From positions 1-61,889 of the forward strand of contig JABARW010000042.1 in NCBI GenBank assembly GCA_019186845.1: a stretch of DNA of 61,889 nucleotides. The letters run 5' to 3'. Source of the DNA: Planctomycetota bacterium. Lineage in GTDB: Bacteria; Planctomycetota; UBA8742; UBA2392. The notes under the pieces were generated by a model. The model saw only the letters and a program-made list of their open reading frames with translations, made no database searches and had not been told where the DNA came from. A program made the position numbers and the translations under genes. Shown piece after piece: positions 16,947 to 25,804 of this stretch (position 1 is the stretch's first letter; the number at the start of each line of letters is the position of its first letter).

Positions 16947-17713
16947 CGCGGGTTGGTCAGGGCGATCTTCAATGAGTCGAGCAAGCTCTGACAATTGTGC
17001 TCACCCGGGCCGCACGGAAGCCGCTTGGATGTACCAACGAACATGAGGTCGGAAACCTGTCGGATCAGTGACTCTTCAGCATGTAAACCTTTGAGGCTAG
17101 GGACTTGGCGGACTCCCAACCTTGCGGCTGCCGCTTTCATCCCTTTGTCAAGTGTATTGCTTGACGCCACCCATAACTGTCCTTGCTGGTCGAGGCCGAC
17201 TGCAATCGTGCGCCGACTTGCTGCAATCTTGTGTCCTGCCGACCTGATCTCGTCGGCGATTTCATGTAAGGATTTTCCCTCGTAAGTTTTGCCGTTGGGT
17301 AATGAGTAGTTCGCATTGTGCACCCAAACAAAGGGATCACCTTTGGCGGGCGAGGCGAAGCAGGTGTGGTGGTCCGCTACCTGGAAGTTATTGACCTTCA
17401 CAGGCGCGGCCAGCACTTTCTCTTTCACTCCGGTGACAATTGCCGAGCCATTGTCTAGCCGCAGGCGTTCGCCGACCTCCAGTTCGCCCATGTTCACCCA
17501 ATGGTTGCGTGTCAGCGACCAGAATGGATGTTCGGACGTACCGATCAGTGTTGCTGGGCCATCGCCGTCTTCGGCGTCACCTCCCTTCTCGCCCTGGGCG
17601 CGTGAATGCGCCTCGCGGCGATGGCTAAAGTGTATCAGCACGTCCGTTTCGCGGACGTAGGTTTTCACCACCGGCCTGAAGCCCGGCTCGCTGATCTGAA
17701 GTGCGCATTTCAT
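16943..17713 (-). CDS. Truncated polymorphic toxin: partial HINT domain plus deaminase-like toxin domain
   Basis: 256 residues from ATG 17713. Residues about 15-133 match the C-terminal part of a pretoxin HINT domain: GTSEHPFWSLTRNHWVNMGELEVGE and the ending NNFQVADHHTCFA ... VWVHNA. The first HINT block with the splicing Cys is missing. Residues 134-256 look like a toxin of the nucleotide/nucleic-acid deaminase superfamily: HAE (211-213) and LPCGPGEHNC (232-241), where C234 and C241 would complete a zinc site although the spacing is wider than PCxxC. No N-terminal secretion domains are present, so this is an orphan cassette or a 5'-deleted remnant. Confidence 0.65.
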   Translation of the reverse strand: MKCALQISEPGFRPVVKTYVRETDVLIHFSHRREAHSRAQGEKGGDAEDGDGPATLIGTSEHPFWSLTRNHWVNMGELEVGERLRLDNGSAIVTGVKEKVLAAPVKVNNFQVADHHTCFASPAKGDPFVWVHNANYSLPNGKTYEGKSLHEIADEIRSAGHKIAASRRTIAVGLDQQGQLWVASSNTLDKGMKAAAARLGVRQVPSLKGLHAEESLIRQVSDLMFVGTSKRLPCGPGEHNCQSLLDSLKIALTNPR

Positions 17714-17787
17714 GCGTGAAGCATGTCCAGCCTGCAAATAGCCGCACAGCTTGTTAGGCTCGCGGGCCTTGCTCCACGGAGAACGCC

Positions 17788-18765
17788 ATGAGTAACCCTC
17801 CCCGCCTCCCCAAGCCGCGCAAACCTCTGGCTCACGCCGCAGCGCCAACCCAGCCGGGCCCCCAGGGCCGCTCCTACCCGCCGCCCGTCCGCCCCCAGCC
17901 CGCCTATGCCGCGCACTTCGGTCACGCGCCTGGTTTGGCACTGCGTCCACCGCGCTATGCGGCCTTTGGCGCGCTGCACGCGCTCTGGTACATGTTGTCG
18001 GGGGCGGTTATCACTCTGCTGGGCGGGGCACTCGCGAAGATTGAGCCAGGAACGGTGGCCTATCTGCTCATGGTCCTCGGGACTGTGTTTATCATTTCCG
18101 GCGTTGCCAACGGGCTGCTCTCGATTCTGGGAAACGTGGTGGGGGTTTACCTGGGGTTGGTCGTGGGCGGCCTGGGCGTGATCGTGAACATCATCGGGTT
18201 GGTGAAGGGCGGGGCTGCTCCCGGGCCCATCATTGGCCTGGTGATCCAGATGTCTATCTTCGCGCTGGGTGTGGAGGCCATCCGCCGCTATGGCGACTAT
18301 CAGGCGGCGCTTTCCGACTTGCCCCGTAGCGAGCCCTTACCCATGCGCATGGCGGCTCCTGCGGCTCCGGCTGACGCGGCCCCCTCGGAGCCTGTGCCCG
18401 CGGCGCCGGCCAACGACGCTGCCATGACTCCGGGGGCACGCCGCAAAGCCCTCTTGTCGGTTTTGCAACTGGCGGCCTCTATCGATCCTTTGCAGGCCCA
18501 AGTGAGGCTGGAGCGGGCGCGGGCCGCGGCCATCCGCGTGCTGAGCCCCAAGGATCAGCCCGAGATTGACAAGGCGCTTGAACGGCCTGTGGCCGTCAGT
18601 GATGTCCAGGCCCAGTTGCTGGAACATACCGCAGCCATCGGCGGTAACGCGAAGCTGGCGACCGCCCTTCGGCGCTGCCTCGAACATGTGCTCAAGACCG
18701 AAGCGGGTATCACGGCCGCTGGTCAGGAATTCCTGGACGCCTATGACCTCGCCCTGGGCGAATAG
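17788..18765 (+). CDS. Membrane protein of unknown function
   Basis: 325 residues. A proline-rich cytoplasmic N-terminus (1-60) precedes four hydrophobic segments between about residues 65 and 175, then an Ala/Pro linker. A soluble helical C-terminal domain (GARRKALLSVLQLAASIDPL ...) follows. ATG 17788 has GGAG 7 nt upstream. No recognised family; GC-rich like the core genome, so it marks the right edge of the accessory patch. Confidence 0.7.
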   Translation: MSNPPRLPKPRKPLAHAAAPTQPGPQGRSYPPPVRPQPAYAAHFGHAPGLALRPPRYAAFGALHALWYMLSGAVITLLGGALAKIEPGTVAYLLMVLGTVFIISGVANGLLSILGNVVGVYLGLVVGGLGVIVNIIGLVKGGAAPGPIIGLVIQMSIFALGVEAIRRYGDYQAALSDLPRSEPLPMRMAAPAAPADAAPSEPVPAAPANDAAMTPGARRKALLSVLQLAASIDPLQAQVRLERARAAAIRVLSPKDQPEIDKALERPVAVSDVQAQLLEHTAAIGGNAKLATALRRCLEHVLKTEAGITAAGQEFLDAYDLALGE

Positions 18766-18785
18766 GGCTGAAGTGGCCGGCAGAT

Positions 18786-18861
<76 letters not shown>

Positions 18862-19133
18862 AAAACCTTCATTTCAAGCGGGTTTCAAGGCGACTGGTCG
18901 GAGCGACATGTTGCTGCGAGCCAACCAATCAGCCACCCCATCCGACTCGAACACGGGCGAAACCCTGCTTGTGGCCACACGCTAAACGCAAAGCGCCATC
19001 CCGTCCACGGGGCGACACTGCCGCGCCGCGTCATGGCGATGTTTCTTGCCACGTCGCCTCCGCGGCCCGGGACTGGCGCGTGACGCTTCTCGCGCTGTCC
19101 GGTGAGGCGGATCATGCCGGTCTGCCGGTGCGG

Positions 19134-20444
19134 TCAAGGGATCTCGGCTTCTGATGCCGGCCCTGCGGGCGATTTTCTCTGGGCGGCTTGAAGGAGCTTC
19201 ACAGCCTCGGGTGGGCCCTCCGCCATCACGATTTGCAGGGCCGCCGCGAACAGGGCCGATGTGGACTCCTTGGCCGAGGCTCGCGCGAGGCCATAAATCC
19301 GCGCCGGCGTCACAAACATGTGAAACCACTGGGCCATGCGCGCGACTCCCTCGGCCTGGCGCTGCAGCCGCGTCGCCGCCGAGACCTCCAGACCCTCCTG
19401 CTCGGGGATTTCCTGAGGCAGGCCGTGCTGCGCAGCCACAGTCAAGCGTACCTCGCGCGAAAGCAGGCGCTGGGCGGCGCCGGTGGCGGCGAAGCGGCGC
19501 TGGGTGGTGGTGCAGAAGTCGCAGCGGGCTTCTGGCGCGCCGCGAGCAAACTCCACGCGTGCGCCGCAGGAAGGGCAGGGTTGGGCCAGGGCTCCGAGCT
19601 TGAGGAACTCGACGTCAAAGCGGCGCGTGCAGAAGCAGCCCGGGCAGGTGGTGACTTCCACCCCGTGGCCCTGGAGCGAGAACAGGCCGCAGCGCGGGCA
19701 CTCCCAGTCAAAGTACAGGGAATAGTCGTGGCTGGCGGGGCCCACCACCTCGACGCTGCCCTGGCCGTAGATCATCTCCAGCACCGGCCCCTGGTGCTCG
19801 GGCGCAATCAGGCGCAGGTAGGCGCTGAGCATCTGCGACGAGGCAATGCGCAGGCGGGCCTCGAATGAAAGGCCCTCGGGGTCCGGCGGCGAGCCCAGTT
19901 CCTGGCGGGCCTGGGCCAGTTCGCGCAGCACCGCCAGCATGGCCTTGACGGCCTCCATGGGGTTTTCATTGGCGCCAAAGCCAAGGGCGGCCGTGGCCTG
20001 ATTCAGCCGGGTGTAGAGCGCGCTCACCCGACCGCCCAGCCTCGCGTGCAGCAGGTCAAAGCCGATCCAGCGGGCGTAGCGCCGGCGCAGTTCGTGGTTG
20101 GTCAGCACGCGCGGCGGCACGTAGGAGGGCATTTCAGCCATGAGCCAATCGGCCTCGCGGGCGGCCGCCTCCAGGGCCGCCTCGAAGGCGGGTTGCCCCG
20201 GGCTTGACCCGCGGGCCTGGGCCGACGCCTGGTCCAGGGCCTGGCCGTGACGCTCAAAGCGCCGCATATAGCCTTCGGGGTCGGCCATGGCGCGGCGGTT
20301 GAACTCGGTCCACTGGTCTGAGTCCAGCCAGACCGTGAAGTCAAAGCCGCACCAGGTGCCGCAGCTTTTGCAGAGTACCCAAGCGCCCTCGCTGACGCTG
20401 GGGGCGCCGCAGCGTTCGCAGCGCAGTGTGAGGCGGATGGCCAT
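19134..20444 (-). CDS. Triple zinc-ribbon protein of unknown function
   Basis: 436 residues with three zinc-ribbon-like cysteine sets: N-terminal CERCGAP ... CKSC, a central CPRCGLFSLQG ... CPGC, and CPSCGARVEF ... CDFC. The intervening parts are helical. No membrane segment or signal. The start ATG 20444 follows the stop of the upstream reductase gene by 3 nt, so both are one operon. The ribbons suggest nucleic-acid or protein binding; no family is recognised. Confidence 0.75.
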   Translation of the reverse strand: MAIRLTLRCERCGAPSVSEGAWVLCKSCGTWCGFDFTVWLDSDQWTEFNRRAMADPEGYMRRFERHGQALDQASAQARGSSPGQPAFEAALEAAAREADWLMAEMPSYVPPRVLTNHELRRRYARWIGFDLLHARLGGRVSALYTRLNQATAALGFGANENPMEAVKAMLAVLRELAQARQELGSPPDPEGLSFEARLRIASSQMLSAYLRLIAPEHQGPVLEMIYGQGSVEVVGPASHDYSLYFDWECPRCGLFSLQGHGVEVTTCPGCFCTRRFDVEFLKLGALAQPCPSCGARVEFARGAPEARCDFCTTTQRRFAATGAAQRLLSREVRLTVAAQHGLPQEIPEQEGLEVSAATRLQRQAEGVARMAQWFHMFVTPARIYGLARASAKESTSALFAAALQIVMAEGPPEAVKLLQAAQRKSPAGPASEAEIP

Positions 20445-20447
20445 AGC

Positions 20448-21242
20448 TCAGAGAATCTGCTCGGGGATCCAGCCGCCGCTGACGTCAAGCTGGGTGCCGT
20501 TGATGTGGTCACTGCCGGCATTTAGCATGAAGGCCAGCGCGTGGCAGAGGTCGGCGTACCGGGCAAAGCGCCCGGCAGGCGGCTTCACAGGTTTGATGAC
20601 GCTGTTCTCCATGATGCCCACGCCCAGCGTATTGACGGTGATGCCGTCCTGGGCCAGGGCCGCGGCTGCGCTGCGCGTCAACATGCCCAGCCCCGCCTTG
20701 GCGATGTGGTAGGGCACGGTGAGGCGGTTGTACATGGGCCGTTCGTTGCCGGCATAGCCCAGGTTGACCACGCGGCCAAAACGCTGGCGCCGCATGTAGG
20801 GCAAAGCTGCGCGCATGCAGTAGAACGACGTGTAAAGGTTGCTCTCAAGCTGGTCGCGCCACTGGGCGGGGGTGAGTTCGAACAGGTCCACGCGGGTGTA
20901 GTTGCCTACGTTGTTGACCAGCACCTCGAGGGAGCCGAGCTTGCCGGCGGCATCGTCCACGGCGGCGGCGGCCTCGCGGTCGTTGGTCAGGTCGCCGCGC
21001 ACGAGACAGCCGCCGGGCGTCAGGCGGTTGCACTCCGCCAGCGTGGCCCGGGCCGCGCGCAGGCTGGCGCGGCAGTGAATGGCGACTTTGACGCCGCAGC
21101 GGGCGAGGAAGAGGGCCAGGGCCTGGCCGTTGCGCTTCGCGCTTCCGGTCACAAGGGCGGCGCGGATGCGGGGATCAAGGCGCGGCGGGGCCTCATCGGG
21201 TACGCCGACCAGGGCGGCGGAACGTGACTTGCGTTGGGCCAT
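20448..21242 (-). CDS. Short-chain dehydrogenase, PTR1/FolM-like
   Basis: 264 residues with a Rossmann fold. The cofactor loop TGSAKRNGQALALFL has the K-R-x-G form typical of pteridine reductase PTR1 and dihydromonapterin reductase FolM rather than the usual TGxxxGxG. NNVGN and the catalytic YHIAK are present. The Ser normally 13 residues before the Tyr is absent (LGYAGNE). PTR1-type enzymes replace it, so a pteridine or similar ketone/imine substrate is plausible. NADPH preference is suggested by the Arg in the loop. Confidence 0.8.
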   Translation of the reverse strand: MAQRKSRSAALVGVPDEAPPRLDPRIRAALVTGSAKRNGQALALFLARCGVKVAIHCRASLRAARATLAECNRLTPGGCLVRGDLTNDREAAAAVDDAAGKLGSLEVLVNNVGNYTRVDLFELTPAQWRDQLESNLYTSFYCMRAALPYMRRQRFGRVVNLGYAGNERPMYNRLTVPYHIAKAGLGMLTRSAAAALAQDGITVNTLGVGIMENSVIKPVKPPAGRFARYADLCHALAFMLNAGSDHINGTQLDVSGGWIPEQIL

Positions 21243-21353
21243 GGAGGAACCTTGGCAAAGTCAGGGTCTTGAGGCAAGGCGCAGGGGACAAAAGCCCGTT
21301 TGAGGGCAGGCCCGGGCAAGCTAGACTCGCCCGCCCATTGGCAGGGCGCCACC

Positions 21354-22583
21354 ATGTCCGGAACACGCGTTGAACCTCAGGCCATTGAACAGCAGGGCCA
21401 GGATGTCCTGACCCGCACCATCGCCGTCAATTTCGGCCCGCAGCACCCGGCCACGCACGGCACGCTGCGCGTCAAGATGGAGTTGCTGGGCGAGAACATC
21501 GTCAAGGTGGATCCTGAGATCGGGTTTCTGCACACGGGCTTTGAGAAACTGGGTGAGTACCACACTTTCAACCAGTGGGTGTGCACGACGGACCGCATGA
21601 ACTACATGAGCCCGCTGTGCAACAACATCGGGTTCGTCACGGCCGTCGAGGAACTGCTGGGCATCGAGCTGCCGCCGCGCGGGCAATATCTGCGCGTAAT
21701 CATGGCCGAGCTTTCGCGTATCGCCGACCATGTCGTGTGCTGCGCGCTGCAGGCCATGGACCTGGGCGCCTTTTCCGTCATGCTCTGGGGCTTCATCGAG
21801 CGCGAAAAACTCTACGACCTGTTCGAGATGGTCACGGGCGCGCGCCTCACCACCAGCTACACGCGCGTGGGCGGCATGATGCGCGACGTGCCCGGCGAGT
21901 TTGTGCCGCGCTGCCGCAAGTTCATCCGCGAGTTCCCCGAGGCGCTCAAGGAAATCGAGAAGATGCTGGCGCGCAACCGCATCTTCCTGGATCGCACCAT
22001 CGGCGTCACGCCCATTGGCCGCGAAGACGCCATCTCCTATGGCCTGACGGGCCCGCTGCTGCGGGCCACGGGCGTGGCCTATGACGTGCGGCGCGCCCGC
22101 CCCTACCTGGTTTATCCCGAGCTGGACTTCGACGTCATTACGCGACAGGAGGGCGACGTGTTCGCCCGCTTCTGTGTGCGCATGGATGAAATGCGCGAGT
22201 CGCTCAAGATCATCAGCCAGGCTCTGGACCGCCTGCCGGGCGGCGAGATCAATATTGACGACAAGAAGACCGTGCTGCCGGAGAAGGCTGCGGTGTACAC
22301 GGAGATGGAGAGCCTGATCGTGCACTTCAAGCAGATCATGAAGGGGCACGGCCTGAAGACGCCGGTCAACGGCAAGATCTACTCCTGCACGGAGAGCCCC
22401 AACGGCGAACTGGGCTGGTACCTTGAGACGGACGGCTCGGCCGTGGCGTACCGCCTGCGCTGCCGCCCGCCGAGCTACATCAACTACGGCGCCTTCCCGC
22501 AGATGGTGAAGGGCAACTACATTGCGGATTGCGTGGCCTGCCTCAGCTCGCTGAACATTATCGCGGGCGAATTGGACCGTTGA
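21354..22583 (+). CDS. nuoD: NADH-quinone oxidoreductase subunit D
   Basis: 409 residues. It carries the 49-kDa subunit signatures NFGPQHPATHGTLRVK, EIGFLHTGFEKLGEY and FNQWVCTTDRMNY, and the C-terminal SLNIIAGELDR. NuoD forms part of the quinone-binding site in the peripheral arm of complex I. ATG 21354 is chosen because family members begin shortly before the GPQHPA block; an in-frame GTG/TTG extension is spurious. TAGACT at 21322-21327 may be its -10. Only nuoE follows; nuoABC and nuoF onwards are not here. Confidence 0.95.
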   Translation: MSGTRVEPQAIEQQGQDVLTRTIAVNFGPQHPATHGTLRVKMELLGENIVKVDPEIGFLHTGFEKLGEYHTFNQWVCTTDRMNYMSPLCNNIGFVTAVEELLGIELPPRGQYLRVIMAELSRIADHVVCCALQAMDLGAFSVMLWGFIEREKLYDLFEMVTGARLTTSYTRVGGMMRDVPGEFVPRCRKFIREFPEALKEIEKMLARNRIFLDRTIGVTPIGREDAISYGLTGPLLRATGVAYDVRRARPYLVYPELDFDVITRQEGDVFARFCVRMDEMRESLKIISQALDRLPGGEINIDDKKTVLPEKAAVYTEMESLIVHFKQIMKGHGLKTPVNGKIYSCTESPNGELGWYLETDGSAVAYRLRCRPPSYINYGAFPQMVKGNYIADCVACLSSLNIIAGELDR

Positions 22584-22684
22584 GGCCCGCGCGGTCTACC
22601 AGGGACGAAGGACGGACTTTCAGGGCGCCTTTCATTCGACATCCGCCATTTGAGATTCGGAATCAGCGAGCAACGCGAGCGAAC

Positions 22685-23191
22685 ATGCCCAAACAACTCA
22701 AACCCGAAACCGTCGAGCGCATCAAGCAGCTGGCCGCCCGCTACCCCAAGCCCGATGGAGCTTTGCTCTCCGCCCTGCGCGCCGCTGAGCGCGAGTTCGG
22801 TTACATCGACGCCGAAGCCTGTGAAGCCGTGGCCAACGTTCTGGGCATGCCGCCGGCCGCCGTCTGGGGCGTGTTCTCCTTCTACACCACCTTCCGCAGA
22901 GAGACGGACGGCAAGCACATCATTTACGTCTGCAGCACGCTGCCCTGCGCCATGCGCGGCTCCGAAAGGCTCTTTGACCATCTCAGTGAAAAACTGGGCG
23001 TGGCAAGGGATGAAACCACCCCCGACAAGCTCTTCACCCTCAAGAAGGCCGAGTGCCTGGCCGCCTGCGGCACGGCGCCCTGCATGCAGATCAACGAGGA
23101 CTACTACGAAGGTCTGACGCTGGAAATGGCCGACCAGATCCTCGAAGACCTCAAGGCCGGCAAATACCCCGCCCGCCACGTCACGCAGTAG
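22685..23191 (+). CDS. nuoE: NADH-quinone oxidoreductase subunit E (24-kDa, [2Fe-2S])
   Basis: 168 residues. It has the thioredoxin-like ferredoxin fold of NuoE with four cluster ligands: CSTLPC (C-x4-C) and CLAACGTAPC (first C-x3-C). An N-terminal helical bundle (LAARYPKPDGALLSALRAAEREFG) is typical. It passes electrons within the NADH-oxidising module with NuoF and NuoG. The start is ATG 22685, about 100 nt after nuoD; upstream in-frame codons lie in the nuoD 3' end and are not used. Confidence 0.93.
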   Translation: MPKQLKPETVERIKQLAARYPKPDGALLSALRAAEREFGYIDAEACEAVANVLGMPPAAVWGVFSFYTTFRRETDGKHIIYVCSTLPCAMRGSERLFDHLSEKLGVARDETTPDKLFTLKKAECLAACGTAPCMQINEDYYEGLTLEMADQILEDLKAGKYPARHVTQ

Positions 23192-23203
23192 CCACGGGTT
23201 CTT

Positions 23204-24523
23204 TCAGGCGTATTCGATTTCGCTGCCGCGCGCGGCTTCGTCGAATGTTCCCTGGTCGTAGACCTTGCAGCCCCGCACGAAGGTCATCTTCGGCCAGCCC
23301 GTGAGACGCTGGCCGTGCCAGGGGCTCCACTTCACGCGCGTGAACTGCCGCTCATTGCGCACTTCGCGGACCTCCGTGGTGTCCACCAGGGTCAAGTCGG
23401 CGTCGAACCCCGGCTCGATGAAGCCCTTGCGCTTGAGGCGATAGGCGCGGGCAGGCGCTTCGCACATCCACCAGGCCAACTGCTCCAGGCTGCAGCGGCC
23501 GCGCGCCGCGCTGTCCAGCATCAGGGCCAGCGAGTTCTCGATGGCGGGGATGCCGCTGGGCGCCTTCCAGATGTCCTGGCGCTTTTCGTCCAGGGTGTGT
23601 GGGGCGTGGTCGGTCGCGATGCAGTCGATGGCACCCGCGTGCAGGGCCTGCCACAGGCCCCGGTTGTCGGCCTCACTCTTGAGCGGCGGGTTCATCTTGG
23701 CCAGGGTGCCCAGACGCTCATAGGCCGAAGTGTTCAGCAGCAGGTAGTGGGGGCATACCTCGGCCGTGATCAGCTTGGCCTCGATGCTGCGTCCCGGCGT
23801 GAAGAACTCCGTCTCGCGCGCCGTGGAGCAATGCAGCACATGGAGGCGGTGCTGGTGCTTCTGCGCCAGTTCGTAGGCCTGCCTGGTGGCGCGCCAGGCC
23901 ACTTCGGCGTCGCGTACTTCACTGTGGACGGCGAAATCCGTGCGATGCTTCAGGCGCTCGGCGTTCTGGCGCATCAGCATCTCACACTCGGCGTGAACGG
24001 CAATCACCCGCTGTCTGGGCGTCTGGGCGAAGATGCGGTCCAGGGCCACGGGGTCATCGACGAGCAGGCTGCCGGTGCTCGAACTCATGAAAATCTTGAT
24101 GCCGCAGACGCGGCGGGCGGCGGCCAGTTCCTGCACGTTGTCAGCCGTGGCGCCGATGAAGAAGCCGAAGTTGGCGTGGGACTTGGAAGCGGCCAGCGCG
24201 AGCTTTTCGTCGATCAGGGCCTGGGTCGTCGCGCTGGGTTCGGTGTTCGGCATCTCAAGGTAGCTCGTGACGCCGCCGGCGACGGCCGCGCGGGAGCCGC
24301 TTTCGAGGTCTTCTTTGTGGGTGCGGCCGGGTTCGCGGAAATGAACGTGGGTGTCAATGATGCCGGGGAAGAGATGAAGTCCGGCGGCGTCAATGACGGT
24401 CGCGCCTGAGCGATCGACCGAGGGGGCCACGGCGGCGATGTAGGGGCCGTCGGTGCGGACTTCCAGCGGTTGAAAGCGGCCGCGATGAAATACGAGCGCG
24501 CCGGCAATGACGTAGCTTGGCAT
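23204..24523 (-). CDS. pyrC: Dihydroorotase (amidohydrolase superfamily)
   Basis: 439 residues. The metal-binding motif DTHVHFREPG, the carboxylated-lysine region GIKIFMSSSTGS, histidines in HVLHCS, and the active-site Asp in CIATDHAPHT are all present. This matches class I dihydroorotase, which closes carbamoyl-aspartate to dihydroorotate in pyrimidine synthesis. Allantoinase or hydantoinase are alternatives, but the THKEDLESGSRAAVAGGVTS and MPNTEP blocks favour dihydroorotase. ATG 24523 has TACAAT 6 nt upstream (leaderless). Confidence 0.82.
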   Translation of the reverse strand: MPSYVIAGALVFHRGRFQPLEVRTDGPYIAAVAPSVDRSGATVIDAAGLHLFPGIIDTHVHFREPGRTHKEDLESGSRAAVAGGVTSYLEMPNTEPSATTQALIDEKLALAASKSHANFGFFIGATADNVQELAAARRVCGIKIFMSSSTGSLLVDDPVALDRIFAQTPRQRVIAVHAECEMLMRQNAERLKHRTDFAVHSEVRDAEVAWRATRQAYELAQKHQHRLHVLHCSTARETEFFTPGRSIEAKLITAEVCPHYLLLNTSAYERLGTLAKMNPPLKSEADNRGLWQALHAGAIDCIATDHAPHTLDEKRQDIWKAPSGIPAIENSLALMLDSAARGRCSLEQLAWWMCEAPARAYRLKRKGFIEPGFDADLTLVDTTEVREVRNERQFTRVKWSPWHGQRLTGWPKMTFVRGCKVYDQGTFDEAARGSEIEYA

Positions 24524-24529
24524 GGCGGG

Positions 24530-24535
24530 ATTGTA
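24530..24535 (-). promoter_or_regulatory. -10 element (TACAAT) of the dihydroorotase gene
   Basis: Minus-strand TACAAT ends 6 nt before ATG 24523. TTACGG, a weak -35-like hexamer, lies 16 nt further upstream. No ribosome binding site is present. Confidence 0.5.
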
Positions 24536-24704
24536 GCACTGCGGCCAAGAGCCGTAAGAACGGGCCCTGGCGTCACCCGAACTGCCCCTGCGATGGCTGT
24601 CGGAGTAACGGGCTTTGCCCGGTTTCGGCCCTGGCCTGACACCGGAAAGGCTGGCATTTCGACCTTGTCGGTGCCTGCCAAGGTCGCCTCAGGTGGAAAG
24701 CGAA

Positions 24705-24728
24705 GGCCGGCCCGTTGCCGGGCCGGCC
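24705..24728 (-). terminator. Terminator hairpin downstream of the coiled-coil lipoprotein gene
   Basis: GGCCGGCCCG and CGGGCCGGCC form a perfect 10-bp stem around a 4-nt loop, 30 nt after the minus-strand stop at 24758. The following T content is modest (TTCGCTTTCC). Confidence 0.65.
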
Positions 24729-24757
24729 CGCTATGGAGCGTTTACAAGCCGCGCGAA

Positions 24758-25672
24758 CTAGCGGCGTCCGCCGCCGCTGCCTCCGCCGCTGCCTCCGCCG
24801 CCCATGCCGGGGATCATCTGACCCCAGTCACCCATGCCGGGAATCATGCCGCCCATGCCGGTGGGGTTTTCCTTGTACTTCTTGTACTGCTCCTCAGTCA
24901 GGACGGCCTTCACCTGCTGGTCCTGGTCGGCCATGGTCTGCTGGATGTCCTTCTGGGCCTGCTCGGGGGTGAGGGTTCCCTCCCTGGACTGGGTGCGGAT
25001 GTCCTGGATCTTCTTGAGGGTCTCGTCCTCGATGCGGTTGAGGTTTTCAGCCGCGCGCTCGTCGAGGCCCAGGTTGGTGTTGCGCTGCTTGCGGCCCTCG
25101 GTGCGCATGACGTCCATGGCCTTCTTGCGCAGTTCCGGGTCGCTCATGATGCGCCGCATGGAGCCCATGGGGTCGCTGGCGTCAAAGGGGATGTCGTTTT
25201 CCTTGGCGATGCGCTCGGCGTCGGCCATGCGAGCCTGCATGTCGGCCTGCTGCTTCTCGCGGCGTTCCTTTTCACGGCGCTCGGCCATGGCCTGGAACTC
25301 CTTGAAGCGCTCTTCCTCAGAGGCAGCTTTGGCCGCCACTTCGCCGCCAAGTTCCTCGATGGCCTTGTTCAGTTCAGCGAGCTTTTCAGGGCTGATGGCC
25401 TTGAGCTTCTCGTCCTGGGCTGCCAGCTTCTTCTCCAGGCTGGCCTTTTCCAGTTCCAGGGCTTCCAGGCGCGCGCGCAGCGCGGCAATGTCGGCGCCGG
25501 CCTTGTGGTCGTCCGCCCCCCGGGCCGTGCCCTTTTCCGCCATGTCTGATTCAAGCTGGGCCACTTTTGCGTTCAGCGCGGCAATCTTGCCGTCGGTAGC
25601 CGAGTTGTCCTGGCAACCCGCAACCCAGAGCGAGGCCGTCAGCAGAAGTGAGGCAGCGAGGTAACGCTTCAT
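24758..25672 (-). CDS. Coiled-coil lipoprotein of unknown function
   Basis: 304 residues from ATG 25672 (CGGAG about 7 nt upstream). A signal peptide ends at the lipobox WVAGC (Cys about residue 20). A long coiled coil spans roughly residues 25-150, followed by charged helices and a Gly/Met-rich tail (GMGGMIPGMGDWGQM then a GGGS run). It is likely an envelope-anchored scaffold. The last residues are a low-complexity GGGSGGG stretch. Confidence 0.72.
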   Translation of the reverse strand: MKRYLAASLLLTASLWVAGCQDNSATDGKIAALNAKVAQLESDMAEKGTARGADDHKAGADIAALRARLEALELEKASLEKKLAAQDEKLKAISPEKLAELNKAIEELGGEVAAKAASEEERFKEFQAMAERREKERREKQQADMQARMADAERIAKENDIPFDASDPMGSMRRIMSDPELRKKAMDVMRTEGRKQRNTNLGLDERAAENLNRIEDETLKKIQDIRTQSREGTLTPEQAQKDIQQTMADQDQQVKAVLTEEQYKKYKENPTGMGGMIPGMGDWGQMIPGMGGGGSGGGSGGGRR

Positions 25673-25792
25673 TGCATTCTCCGGTTCTTGGAGCCCGGCG
25701 GGCGCCCTGGTCCTTCGCGCCCTGTCGCAGGCAATCATAGTGCGCAGGGGCGGCATAACCTCACGGGCAAATCCGCAAATTCATGTCCAAGC

Positions 25793-25798
25793 TATGCT
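25793..25798 (+). promoter_or_regulatory. -10 element (TATGCT) of the MFS exporter gene
   Basis: TATGCT ends 6 nt before ATG 25805 with no Shine-Dalgarno between, suggesting a leaderless mRNA. Confidence 0.45.
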
Positions 25799-25804
25799 TG
25801 CGCC

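Noticed and set aside
17714..17950. N-terminal extension of the toxin frame beyond 17713
   Set aside because: It runs antisense through the start of a well-supported membrane-protein gene and has low-complexity Gly/Arg content.
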